Below are positions 35,603 through 46,539 of a DNA stretch of 64,000 bases, piece by piece. The notes beneath the pieces were generated by a model. The model was given only the letters and a program-made list of their open reading frames with translations. It made no database searches and was not told where the DNA came from. The DNA lies in the NCBI GenBank assembly GCA_958510875.1, contig OY294068.1:196254315-196318314 (forward strand), written 5' to 3'. The stretch's first letter is position 1; every line of letters starts with the position of its first letter. Source of the DNA: Endomychus coccineus. Its lineage: Eukaryota > Arthropoda > Insecta > Coleoptera > Endomychidae. A program made the translations under genes and the position numbers.

Positions 35603-36838
35603 AAGGGTGGGCCATCGAAAGGAATCTTTTTAAAATCTTGATAAAACACAAACGGCTAGATGGAATTTCATGATCTTGCATTTATTTTGTAGCCAAGAGT
35701 ATCCGGTTATACATGAAATATGACATCAGACAGATGGCTGCCACGGCTGGCGTTACAATAGTCCATTCTCTCGACCCAATTATTCAGAACTTTTCCAACG
35801 TCTGCGGCTCTATCTCAGCAATGGCATTTTGGATATTGACTTTAAGATCGTCATAGTAGCTGGATCGTTGGCATAACAACGTTCTTTAACGGCACCCCAT
35901 AGATAAAAGTCCATGGGCGCTATTCACATCTCCACAACGGCTGATTACACGATTTTCGAACTTTGACCGCAATAAGTCGATAGTTTCGTTGCTAGTGTGG
36001 CATGTCACCCCATTTTGTTGGAACCAGATGTTGCCCACATCCAAACCAGCAATTTGCTCCCAAAAAAAGTTTGCTATCATGGTCCTATAGCGGTTTCCGT
36101 TGACCGTTTCGGTAGATTCAAAGAAAAATGGGCCGATGATGCTGCCGGCCCATAATCCGCACCATACAGTCACTCGTTCGGGATGCATTGGCTGCTCAAT
36201 GATCTCGTGTGGCTTTTCCGATGCCCAAATCCTGCAGTTTTGCTTGTTTACATAGCCCCCGAGGTGAAAATGGGCTTCATCGGAAAAGATAATTTTTCGC
36301 AAAAATTCACCATCGGTTTCCAGCTGCTCTAAGGCCCAATTAGCGAAGTTGTTTCGAAATGGATGGTCAACTCTCATCAATTGCTGTGTTATTTGGACCT
36401 TATAGGCGAATAAACCTATGTCTTTATGCAAAATACGCCTCATGGTAGTGCGACTAATGTTCAATTGCTGAGAGCGATGACGAGTCGATGTTCTCGGGTT
36501 GGCTTGCAATATTCTCGGGTGTACGAACCGGACGAGCGTGTGGAACTCTAGTACGGTCCAACAGCATACCAGTTTCACGAACTTTATGCACAAATTTCTT
36601 CAGAACACTTGCATTTGGTGCATATTCGCGACCGAATTTTGTACGCAATTTACGCACTGGTTCTGCAATACACGAGTTACATTCAAAGTAAATTTTTAAC
36701 ATTTCAACAAGCGTATAGCGTGCCATTTCGTTAACCGGGTGTTGTATACTGAAGAACTGTGATACATCAGATGTTAAATATCATGAAAGTACAAATAAAG
36801 TGATAGTTCAAAAAGATTCCAAGAGATGGTCCACCCAT
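35603..36838 (-). mobile_element. mariner-type element with TA target duplication, inserted in a retrotransposon
   Basis: Ends AAGGGTGGGCCATC (35603) and GATGGTCCACCCAT (36838) are inverted copies and extend through GGAATCTTTTT. TA flanks both sides (35601-35602, 36839-36840). The pre-insertion site is preserved at 28449-28450 in another copy of the host retrotransposon, which confirms both the ends and the TA duplication. The element is 1236 bp. Confidence 0.85.
35886..36726 (-). pseudogene. mariner-type transposase, inactivated
   Basis: The start at 36726 opens MARYTLVEMLKIYFECNSCI, an N-terminal helix-turn-helix, followed by VRKLRTKFGREYAPN and VRTPENIA. A frameshift near 36500 leads to RSQQLNISRTTMRRILHKDI and KIIFSDEAHFHLGGYVNKQ, with the first catalytic Asp in SDEAH. 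The second block reads QQNGVTCHT, so the catalytic Asp (normally QQDGATCHT) is Asn. Near 35930 about 26 bp are missing, removing the WPPRS-DLTP motif and shifting the frame; a DFYLWG remnant follows. At least three lesions make it inactive. It lies within TIRs at 35603 and 36838. Confidence 0.85.
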
Positions 36839-36840
36839 TA

Positions 36841-37345
36841 CTTTGAATCCCAGCAACTCCTCGTGATCTACAAAGCACAGATTCGACCTATCTTGAAGTA
36901 CTGTTCGCATTTTTGGAGCTCGTCTCCATCGTAGGAAGGAACATCGTAGAAAGGTGGGAGATCTCTCCCTCTTCTATAGATATTTACATGGTCGGTATTC
37001 ATCAGAAATTTCGTTTGTTGCTCTACCACGAGAGATTCCAAATAATCGGACTAGACGAGCTCAAACTAGTCACTCCTTCATTGTGAAGCTAGCGACCTGC
37101 CGAATTTCGTCTTACCAGACTTCACGGAAAATTCGAATGCCTATGTCCTCTCCCAATATTCCACCGCTGCCTCATACGATATTCCTCGGATATTATTCGT
37201 TTCCCTTTCGTGTATTCAAAGTATAAATAAGAATTCAAACAGTCACATTTCGATTTATAATTTAGTTTACTCTGATGATGGCTACTTGGTAGCCGAAAGT
37301 ACTTTAATAGTATTAATGGATAGGGTGATTATTCCTTAGCTATAG
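36841..37345 (+). pseudogene. Jockey/CR1-like retrotransposon, right part and 3' tail
   Basis: DNA resumes exactly after the mariner insertion with SQQLLVIYKAQIRPILKYCS, then LSLFYRYLHGRYSSEISFVA and the C-terminal YVLSQY segment, closing near 37226. The 3' tail contains CTGATGATGGCTACTTGG followed by GTAGCCGAAAG (37272-37299), a stem-loop shared with 51952-51980, and then TAATAGTATTAATGG. Together with 35403-35602 it makes one copy split by the mariner element. Confidence 0.75.
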
Positions 37346-38133
37346 GACAACTTCTACTTGATAGCATGAAAGGATGGGTGCAGAATAACTTACAAAATTA
37401 TTGAAAGATATCTAGTTGAAGAAAGATAATGGAAGAATTCTTCGGAAAGCCCAATATTCATCTTCTGGGATGACATGCAAGATATGTTGCTTTAATACTG
37501 GAGCTTATAATATTTCAGGTGGTTTTATCCCTCGTTAATTTCTCAAAGAAGCTTTTTACTCGTGCTTCAGAGATATTGTTCGGAATAATACACTTTTCCT
37601 CCAGACTCTGGTAGTAGGTAAATTCATTTCGTATGAAATGTGTTCTAGAACGAGCCAAACGCCCTCTTGAGATTATGCCAAATGAGCGAGGCATATTCAC
37701 GCATCAGCTTTCCTTCATACAGAAAATAAATAGGGAGTCATATGGAAGAGAGTAGTTCCGTTATTTTAAAATTAAATCTCCCGGCCTTGTAATTTGCCTT
37801 CGGAACAAATGTGTTGCCACTCACTCGACCTCGAACTGGGTCATTTCAACCAAGGCTTAACTGTTGAAAACGAGATAAATTCAATTAAATTTGTGTACAC
37901 AAAATTTCAATAACATCTACAAGTGGGCATATCGTTTTCATTGCATACGCAATTAATTCAAGGAAGTTTATTTTCTTATCGAGACATTTTGAAAAATGTA
38001 ATTCACTTTTATTCTTATCAATACAATACCTTAACGTCATATTCATTGTTCATACATTGCTTGTAAATTAGCTGATCCATAGATCACTAATTCCCCTCTC
38101 CATCTTTTTGTCAGTTTTCGAACACTTCCGCGG
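37346..38133. other. No recognisable feature
   Basis: A 61-aa minus-strand frame at 37515-37700 has no recognised domain. Confidence 0.35.
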
Positions 38134-38870
38134 GTCGAATGTATGATTATATAATGAATGCGTTACCTGCTGGTGGTTCTTACATGCACCACCGATTACA
38201 AACGATAATCGATCTAGATGAATATCCGTCACCAGACTCCTCTAATTACTGAGGCTTGTTGAACAAGCTCCTGCATGGTACCCCCGTAGGCTCCTCTGGA
38301 GAGTATGACGATGTCATCCGCATAACCTAGCACCTTGATAGCACGTACACGGTTCAACCCGTCGACATATACATATGGACTGCGCGTGGCAATGATAAGC
38401 GCGAGTAGTGCCGGCGTGAGAGAGGGGAAAACGAAGAGGACTAATACTGTCTTTATCTATCGGCTCGGGACGTAAACATACTAGCTACAGTCATGTTGCA
38501 TTTCCATGGCAACGCAGCGGCCAATAGAAACGCGATAGATAAAGTAGATAAAAACGGTATTAGTCCTCTTCGTTTTCCCCTCTCTCACGCCGGCACTACC
38601 CGCGCTTATCATTGCCACGCGCAGTCCATATGTATATGTCGATGGGTTAAACCGTGTACGTGCTATCAAGGTGCTAGGTTATGCGGATGACATCGTCATA
38701 CTCTCCAGAGGAGCTTACGGGGGTACCATGCAGGAGCTTGTTCAACAAGCCTCAGTAATTAGAGGAGTCTGGTGTAGGATATTTATCTAGATCGATTACC
38801 GTTTGTAATCGGTGGTGCATGTAAGAACCACCAGCAGGTAACGCATTCATTATATAATCATACATTCGAC
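38134..38870. repeat. Large inverted duplication of a reverse transcriptase segment
   Basis: Left arm 38134-38462 and right arm 38533-38870 are inverted, near-identical copies separated by about 70 bp. Both end in GTCGAATGTATGATTATATA or its complement. Each arm carries VLGYADDIVILSRGAYGG (active site), on the plus strand in the right arm and the minus strand in the left. A 45-bp piece of the arm recurs at 38871-38915. Confidence 0.85.
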
Positions 38871-40240
38871 GTCATTGCCACGCGCAGTCCATATGTATAT
38901 GTCGATGGTTTAACCTTACTAGTAGCTAATCCACGGCCAGACTCCATCAAAGGGGTGACAGGTAGACACCTATCTGATACTGATCCTTTCAAAGTATAAC
39001 CTTGCCTCCTTGTGAAAAAATGTCTACCTTCAAGGGTATTCATAACCCAACCTATTAGTTCTCGCGGGATACCATGTGCCTCCGCCACTTGTTTAATAGG
39101 GCTCCTAGACGTATTGTTAAAGGCATCTCGATTCTATTGCAGCCGTTGCTCTATAAAGCTAACAGCCGAATGGGGGTCCGTCTCGACAGATCTGCTCATC
39201 TGATAAGCATGCTGTTCCTCGTGAAAGGGATAATATTTCAAATGTAAGACTTATAGGCCGGTAATCTTTGACGCTTACTTAGCTCTCCTTACTGGCTTTA
39301 GGAATGAAGGTCATATGAGTTTCTCTCCCACTCCTTGGGCGTGTATCCTACCGTAATACAACCCCTCAACACCCCAGTCAGTGGAATCGGGATTGAGTCC
39401 ACACCCTTTTGCAGAAAAATAATCCATCAGGTCCCGTATACTAGAACGCCTCATAGTTTGATAGCTCTTCTCACTTTCTCAACGTTCACCACTTTTGCTG
39501 TCGGTGCTCCCTCTGAGCCGTCCAGTGGAGTCTCTTTCACCCTTCCGAAGGCTGATATCCGAGAAACTGGCCACCATCAATTGTCTCTTTTATTTAGTTT
39601 AGCGTCCATTTTCTTCCTTCGAGGACCGCACGCTACCTCCCCGGTTGCCTGCTAGTATGTTGGCTAGTTTTCCTTTGTCGGGAATGATCTCAGTTCCAGA
39701 GGTAAAACTCTCCCAAGAAGTTCTTGGGGACTTTCTCAAGAGATCGTTATATTGCATCTGAATGATTTTGTACCCATCCCAGCCCTCTTTTGTCCCGACT
39801 TTCCTAGCTCTATTGCAGAGCCGCCTTGTTTCTCTCTTCCACTTTTCAAGGTCCGTACTCCACTCAGGCTCTTTCGCTCTAGTGATGACCCGATTAAAGG
39901 GACAATTTCTCTTATTGGCGGCGACTTTTGCATTTCTAATGATGCTCTCTGAAACCTCCAGGTCATCAGTTGTGACGTAATTGCCCTTAAGCCACTCAAA
40001 CTTGGCTTGGAGGTCTCGCAATATCCTCCCCAGTTTGTCTGCTTACACGACTCTGATGAGTCTATGATCCGAGAGTAAGTGCTCTTCAGAAACTCTCCAC
40101 TCTTGCAGCTTAGCTCTCTTGTTGCGTTTACAGAGAGTAAGAGCTAAATCCTCTTGCCTATTGGCAATTATTATCTTCAAGGGAGTGATAATTGCACTGT
40201 CGGGCCGTGAGGGAAACATGCTGCTCATGCCCTGTCCAAG
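38871..40240 (-). pseudogene. I/Loa-type non-LTR retrotransposon ORF2 (endonuclease end to reverse transcriptase), decayed
   Basis: Reading minus strand from 40228: LALTLCKRNKRAKLQEWRVS and EEHLLSDHRLI, the SDH end of an apurinic-type endonuclease. Next comes a linker (40021-39600) with WKRETRRLCNRARKVGTKE and YNDLLRKSPRTSWESF. Then GVDSIPIPLTGVLRGCITVG and GYTPKEW (fingers), and EAHGIPRELIGWVMNTLEGR and QGYTLKGSVS near 39080-38990. Active-site sequence is found only in the adjoining inverted duplication. Frames change repeatedly, so it is non-functional. The blocks are in the normal order. Confidence 0.7.
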
Positions 40241-41529
40241 TACATAATCCGGAAATGTACTTAAAAATTAATAGTGGAATAGCTTTTCATTATGTGTTCA
40301 CATTTTTTGGACTTGGTTGATAGAAACGTTAATTTTAATCAGAAGAAGTGAATTTAGTTCCACATGGCATTCCTAAAAATACATGAAAATTCAACAAACT
40401 GACCTGCAATAACGTTTCCCTTTGGAAGAAATGAATTTAATATTAACAATACTTATCGGTCCATTTTTCTCAACTTCATCTAGAATCGCTACGATATGTT
40501 ATTTATCGGTGAAGATCTATAACATGTTTTCCGCGATCGAAGCGGGCGCGCTGATTCCTGTTGGCACAAATTAACTCTTCGAAGAATTAATTTGTGGCAG
40601 TTACTACTTTGTCCACTTTAGTTCTTTGAAAGTTTGTATCTGGGTAAATAATAACTTCTGAATTGAGATAAGTTTGAAGTCATAAAACAATCGCTACTCT
40701 ATGTACGACTTCTTTTGGACCATTCTATATACACACCACATTTGTGGAGAAACTTCAGTGAAGTTCTTCCATGGTGAAGGCATCAGGTGCTACGAAAGTT
40801 CGAGTTCATGAAATTATCGTTAGAATCAAATTTCAGAAGTTAAATATGTTTGTGTTTCGCTTTAAGTTCCGACTTGTTGTTACATTCTGTTAGCTTTTAT
40901 ATTTTAAGCTGTAGCTAAACACGATTAATGGCTCGAACATTGTAGGTAGATATATGTCCGAAATCTATTGTTTAAATGAAGATTGTAACTGTTTACTCGA
41001 CGCTATATTGAACTAATTCGGAAATACCTGCTCACGTTCAGTTATTTGAATCTATGATTACGACGAGTAGCATGAAATAGAGAGATAGTTTCTATAGAGC
41101 ATAAATTGTAAACAAAATTCAGCTTTTCATCACCGAAACATTACAAGAAAACTATCTTAGAACAATCTACTGTGTAGTATTCCATGCTCTATGTCAGATG
41201 TAAGTAAATAGTGATTATTGAATCAATCAACGTGAGGTTTTCGCAGTCGTAGAACATTATTTGGATCAACTTTCGATGGGTGTCAAAACAGAACTAAATG
41301 ACATATCAGTCTGAAAATTCTAATGCGTTCTAGTTAAAAATGGTACATCACAAATGTCACATGAGATTTTCGATTGTGGCGCCATCTGTTTAATTTTTAG
41401 GGACTTTTCACCTTGTCCTCGTATTGTTAATGACTTTTTGAATACATGGTTGATCAGAAATCGTCTGTTCATATTAGTATGAAGAATGAAAACTACTTCT
41501 CATTCCTTCAGAATACATAACGACAGGTC
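40241..41529. other. No recognisable feature
   Basis: AT-rich sequence without a supported gene. Confidence 0.35.
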
Positions 41530-41915
41530 TCACTCTATTGCAATATGTTTTCTGGAAGTTCTAAGCAAAAACTGCTACTGAAAGAAAATACACATTACAT
41601 AATGAAATAATTATGTACGATAGTGTGTATAAACTACTATACTATACTATACAATAGCTATGAAATTGTAAAGACCCACTATTATGAAATACGTTTCCTA
41701 GATTCACTGAAAGGAAATTTCGAACTCACTTACTATATGTAATTCTCAATATGCGATGAAATATGTTAGAGAGCGTTTCTATTCCATTACACTATACAAT
41801 AGCTATAGACGTTAGAAATCATACCCTTATGGAATCTCTTTTCTGCAACTAAGAATAACAGAAAAGTCATTGTATATATAACCCAATAATACAATGAAAT
41901 GAGTTTGAGAGCTAT
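41530..41915 (+). repeat. Tandem repeat block, about 145-bp unit (partner block at 46540-46930)
   Basis: Markers CAATAGCTAT (41652, 41797) and TTTTCTGGAAGTTCTAAGC recur with about 145-bp spacing. The same unit recurs at 46540-46930 in the same orientation. Satellite-like, non-coding. Confidence 0.65.
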
Positions 41916-41921
41916 TTATTA

Positions 41922-42550
41922 TACAACGTGATTTACGTAGGCCGTGCATTAGAAGTTTTTCAACTTGCAGTTGGACTAGAAACTTGAAATTTTTTATGCT
42001 GTCATAATTGATCATGTGCGTTCTACCTCAAATGTTTTTAGTCCTACAATTATACAGGGAATGCCAAAAGTCGGTACCAACTTTCTTATTTTAAATGGAA
42101 ACCTAATGTTTTTTTGTCATGGTTCGATTGGCCTTCTGATTATGACTTTAGACAACCTAAGTTATGTTTACTTATCTATCACAGTTTTTGAGATATGTCC
42201 ATTTTTCTGAAAAAAATTACGGCTGTAGTAGTTTACGAAAACACGTGTAGCCCGCAAACTGTTCAAAATTAGGAAACCAAATTTATGAAGCAGTTAGCTG
42301 GTAGTCCAGGCTAACACCTGATGTCCCATCGACGGTCCCATTTTGTACCATATGGGCGCAGGCGATTTTTGAATGTCGCAATATAAAATTGTCAAAAACT
42401 CAATTTTTTCAAATGGCACCTAACATTTTTTTTAACCATTCGAAAGAAAATTGAATTTTAGGATGAGTTATTTCAGCATTCCCTATACCCAAGTTCCACC
42501 TCTATCGAGTTATTCAATAAAAATCAAGAAATGCCTTATCCTGCCGAATG
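41922..42550 (+). repeat. Left terminal inverted repeat of the intact mariner
   Basis: It is the inverse of 43805-44434. An identical 64-aa frame appears in both TIRs because the repeats are near-identical; it is not a gene. Confidence 0.9.
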
Positions 42551-42665
42551 CTTTTGTGTTTATTCAAGTATGCCATGAAAACAAAAAACAACTGTAAACA
42601 AGAAGGTGCTATTCTGTCAAAGTAAAAACGAGTCGTGCTAATTCTTAAATAAAATTGATTGAAAT

Positions 42666-43727
42666 ATGGAAAATTATACAAACGAAGTTGTGTTTGACTT
42701 GTTTGTTATCCACGGCATGTGTCAAAAAATTGTGCAGCGAACTGTCCGAGAGTTTAATTTGAAATATCCAAACTTACCGAGGATGACACGGGGCAAGTTC
42801 TCACGATTGAAAACTAATTTTATACATTTTGGGAAGGTGGCTAGACCCGTTACGAGAGTCAAACCACTAACTGGCAATGACGATAATCAAATTACCATTC
42901 TCGGATATTTTCAAGCATATCCTCAAGCCTCAATACGAACGGCGTCTTTGGAATTGGGATTTTCATACTCTGCAATACAAACCATTTTACACCGCCATAA
43001 GCTACATCCTTTCAAGTTTATACGATTGCAAAAATTACACCCAGGTGACTTTCCCCGTAGAGTAAACTTTTGCGAGGACTTATTACTCAAAATACAAGAG
43101 CACGCCGGATTCTTAGACAACATAATTTGGACTGATGAGGCAAAGTTTTGTCAGCAGGGAGTTTACAATAGGCGCAATCGACATTTTTGGGCTTCTGAAA
43201 ATCCACATATGGTGTTCGAAGTTGAAAATCAAGTACAATTTCGAATAAATGTGTTTTGTTTGGTAATGAACCAAGAGGTACGCTACTTTATGTACGATGA
43301 AAATCTGAATGGTGACAGATATGTAGAAATTCTTCGAAACGTAATAGAAACATTTCTTGACAATTTGCCACTGGCTAGAGCTGCACGTTCATGGTACCAG
43401 ATGGATGGGGCACCACCGCACAATACACGAACTGTGTTTACCACATTGACATCCATGTTCGAGCACCGTTGGTGGGGAAATCGAGGACCCTTTCTCTGGC
43501 CTGCAAGATCTCCAGATCTTACCCCTTTAGATTTTTATATTTGGGGTAGGGTAAAAGATTTGGTCTATTCTTCACCAGTTCACAATATAGATGAGTTGAG
43601 ACTTAGAATAATACAGACTTTTGACAGTCTCGATCCCAACGAAATCAGACGTGCTACGCAATCTATTGAAAGTAGAATAATAGAATGTTTGAACAACAAT
43701 GGTGGTCATATTGAACATTTACGCTAG
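42666..43727 (+). CDS. mariner-type transposase, DD41D, full length
   Basis: This 353-aa uninterrupted protein should bind the element's TIRs and carry out cut-and-paste transposition into TA sites in the nucleus. Residues 1-75 form a helix-turn-helix region similar to the DUF4817 type (YP---P-MTRGKFSRL). A second HTH-like segment is near residues 95-120. The catalytic triad is Asp in IIWTDEAKF (about residue 156), Asp in YQMDGAPPHN (about 257) and Asp in LTPLDFYIWG, with 41 residues between the last two. WPARSPDLTPLD is intact. The start at 42666 lies 115 bp inside the left TIR and the stop 77 bp before the right TIR. No catalytic residue is missing, so activity is plausible. DD41D elements are a known subgroup (for example rosa); exact family membership is inferred. 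Confidence 0.92.
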   Translation: MENYTNEVVFDLFVIHGMCQKIVQRTVREFNLKYPNLPRMTRGKFSRLKTNFIHFGKVARPVTRVKPLTGNDDNQITILGYFQAYPQASIRTASLELGFSYSAIQTILHRHKLHPFKFIRLQKLHPGDFPRRVNFCEDLLLKIQEHAGFLDNIIWTDEAKFCQQGVYNRRNRHFWASENPHMVFEVENQVQFRINVFCLVMNQEVRYFMYDENLNGDRYVEILRNVIETFLDNLPLARAARSWYQMDGAPPHNTRTVFTTLTSMFEHRWWGNRGPFLWPARSPDLTPLDFYIWGRVKDLVYSSPVHNIDELRLRIIQTFDSLDPNEIRRATQSIESRIIECLNNNGGHIEHLR

Positions 43728-43804
43728 AGTTCTGTCAATATTGTTCAATATTTTTGATTAAATTATTACAATTTTCTTTTGTTTCCATGGCATACACACA
43801 TAAT

Positions 43805-44434
43805 CATTCGGCAGGATAAGGCATTTCTTGATTTTTATTGAATAACTCGATAGAGGTGGAACTTGGGTATAGGGAATGCTGAAATAACTCATCCTAAAAT
43901 TCAATTTCCTTTCGAATGGTTAAAAAAAAATGGTAGGTGCGATTTGAAAAAATTGAGTTTTTGACAATTTTATATTGCGACATTCAAAAATCGCCTGCGC
44001 CCATATGGTACAAAATGGGACCGTCGATGGGACATCAGGTGTTAGCCTGGACTACCAGCTAACTGCTCCATAAATTTGGTTTCCTAATTTTGAACAGTTT
44101 GCGGGCTACACGTGTTTTCGTAAACTACTACAGCCGTAATTTTTTTCAGAAAAATGGACATATCTCAAAAACTGTGATAGATAAGTAAACATAACTTAGG
44201 TTGTCTAAAGTCATAATCAGAAGGCCAATCGAACCATGACAAAAAAACATTAGGTTTCCATTCAAAATAAGAAAGTTGGTACCGACTTTTGGCATACCCT
44301 GTATAATTGTAGGACTAAAAACATTTGAGGTAGAACGCACATGATCAATTATGACAGCATAAAAAATTTCAAGTTTCTAGTCCAACTGCAAGTTGAAAAA
44401 CTTGTAATGCGCGGCCTACGTAAATCACGTTGTA
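43805..44434 (-). repeat. Right terminal inverted repeat of the intact mariner
   Basis: Inverse of 41922-42550 with very few differences. Confidence 0.9.
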
Positions 44435-44567
44435 TACTATGCGTTATACTTTATAATAACTATAAGATCGACAGCTGTCTTACTGTTTTCTACTCATTGT
44501 GAAGTGAAGTGATTCAGAAGAACCAGTGTAGTTTTTAACAAAATCACACGAATAGTTTTATATTAAA

Positions 44568-44960
44568 CTAGCTGTTGAGCTGTTGTCCGTGGGCTCCGCC
44601 CGCAGGAACAATTGATAGAAACGGCCGCTTCGCGGCTGTCGATGAATGAGCAGTCATCCTATGAGCGTGACTTAAATGTCTTGTTAAGACGGAGTGGGGC
44701 GCTTGTTAAATCGGATTATATTGAGAATATATGTTCGATAAATGCAATCCATTTGAAATTTTGACACAACTTAGATATGATGCACGGAATTTACTGGCGT
44801 GGAAATTCAATGTCGCAATGTAGACGGTTCGTCTACTTACTCGACGCTATCCACCCGTCGTTCCGTGGGCTAACTAGTTGACCGATTGTAGTGAGAAATA
44901 GAACAACGCGTTATATACCGGTCGCATCTGCTAGTACGTCACCCAGCAAAGGGCTAGCGC
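44568..44960 (-). mobile_element. Helitron-type 3' end (minus strand), element extends rightward
   Basis: Read on the minus strand, the sequence runs through GGGCGGAGCCC, a small hairpin (about 44593-44603), to CTAG at 44571-44568, followed by T. A GC hairpin near a CTAG terminus inserted before T is the Helitron 3' signature. The internal sequence up to about 44960 is unlike its neighbours. The 5' end was not found. Confidence 0.45.
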
Positions 44961-45434
44961 AATCCGTCGACGGCTAGCCAGCGCTAACACACAGATTACT
45001 CCAATTTAAATCCTGATAATCGCCAATCCGTATAACTGAGGTCTGGCGTTGATTGAAAGAGTTACAATCTCAATTTTCAATCAACAATCTCTATTTTATA
45101 AGAAGAGATTCCAAGATACGACGAAGTGAGCCTAGTAAACAGTCAAATCAACAAATAAAATAAATATTACTATTTGATTTTCACTAATTTAATTAAGACG
45201 AAGTGAACATAGTAAACGGCTCACTCACTCACTCGGTCTTAATTCCTAATTCGACTGATCTCTCAGTTATGAGTTCATATGTGGTGTTAGGCATCTCATT
45301 GAACTATAATATATTTATACTAGAACACGATCTGGCCATGTCTGCAATAGAAATAAAGCAAGTCAAGAGAGTCAGCACACTAGGATCATTTTTGTTTCAT
45401 GCATAAAAGCATGTTGTGAGATCTCTGATATAAA
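44961..45434. other. No recognisable feature
   Basis: A short direct repeat (GACGAAGTGA...ATAGTAAAC type) occurs at about 45119 and 45199. Nothing else was found. Confidence 0.35.
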
Positions 45435-45439
45435 CTTCG

Positions 45440-45485
45440 GTTCCGCAGCATGGGATAAATGTCAGGCGAAACAGCTGTCCGGAAC
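45440..45485 (+). ncRNA. Degenerate hammerhead-like motif
   Basis: GTTCCG (45440-45445) pairs perfectly with CGGAAC (45480-45485). GAAAC-AGCT-GTC lies at 45468-45479, as in the motif at 9825. The CUGAUGA box is replaced by CAGCATG, so this copy should be inactive. Sequence downstream (ATGTCACTGATC) resembles that after the motif at 52122. Confidence 0.4.
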
Positions 45486-45499
45486 TATTTAATTGTGAT

Positions 45500-46539
45500 G
45501 TCACTGATCGATATATAGACCTATAGTACCTCTGTGTATTCGATTAAATTCTAGTTAGAAATTGTGCAATTATCAACTCATGTATACTATAATGGTTATG
45601 TTCGAGGAATTCGAAAAATGTGTGTTAGAAGATTGATTAAATTGTTCAAATTATTGTACATTAACCGAGCTCTTATTAACTTTTCTGGAATATTGAAGTT
45701 TTCAATATTATACCGGATTGCATTCTTTTGGAAAGTTTGCTTTGGTATTCCGTTATTGTGAATCCTACAATGTAATACCTAACATTCACCGCAAATGTAT
45801 CCTTCAACATTCAACGAGCAGATACAAGAAAACTTTGCTCTGATTCATACAACGTATCGCCAACACGTTGAGATCCGGCTTCCCACAAACCGTCTCACCA
45901 TAAATTTCGGAAATAATAAATTGTTTCAGTCGAGTAGTTCAGAATGCAAATTTGAACAGCTATTCCCATTCGTTGCATAAACGCTCATTAAGCAAATAAT
46001 ATAACAGAAACTCCACGATCAGGGAAGTAAATTATCAGATCCACTCGCTAGGATATCTATCACACTGACTGATGAGGAGAATAACTCCTCCATGCTTACT
46101 GTCAGTTAAACGGTTACGCTCGTTGGAATTAATAGAACTAACACATTTCGTAGTGAAATATATTTAACTAATACTCTGTACATCTGTCAAAATGAAGGTA
46201 TCAACGTTATGTCTAAAGTGGTAAATCGGAGATTTGTAGTATTTGAAGGTTGATCCTCTACACACTGAGAATTAAAATGACCCATGAACAATAATCCAGT
46301 GAACGACCTCCCGTTAGCGTTGCTTACTCTTGCATTTCCCCAACGCTCAACCGCTTTTCTTCCAACTAATAAGATGCTTGCACAAATTGAAGCCTCATCT
46401 ACGACCACTTGAAAAAAATTATGATTAATACTTATAGAATTTGCAAAAGAAATAAAGGAATTATTTTCCTATTTTTTAGAGTCCACTAGCTCTCAAGAAG
46501 CATAGTGGTTTATTTCATAATAAAGAATATCTATGAAGT
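45500..46539. other. No recognisable feature
   Basis: A 73-aa minus-strand frame at 46187-46408 and a 61-aa plus-strand frame at 45795-45980 have no recognised domain. Confidence 0.35.

Larger units (their letters stand above)
41922..44434 (+). mobile_element. Structurally intact long-TIR mariner (DD41D type)
   Basis: The ends TACAACGTGATTTACGTAGG and its inverse are flanked by TA at 41920-41921 and 44435-44436. TIRs run 41922-42550 and 43805-44434, about 630 bp each, and differ by only a handful of bases, which implies recent transposition. A single uninterrupted transposase gene lies between them. The element abuts the tandem repeat block on its left. Confidence 0.9.

Noticed and set aside
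37272..37299. Stem-loop with CTGATGA and GAAAG considered as an active hammerhead
   Set aside because: The segment that should hold the cleavage triplet is missing compared with the copy at 51949, so it is recorded only as a retrotransposon tail stem-loop.
39335..39980. Plus-strand open frames of 66-106 aa
   Set aside because: Antisense to the retrotransposon ORF2 linker on the minus strand.
42016..42210. 64-aa open frame, identical to one at 44146-44340 on the other strand
   Set aside because: Both lie in the mariner TIRs; the identity reflects the inverted repeat, not a gene family.
46054..46100. CTGATGAGGAG...CTCC hairpin considered as another hammerhead
   Set aside because: No GAAA box or cleavage triplet follows the hairpin.
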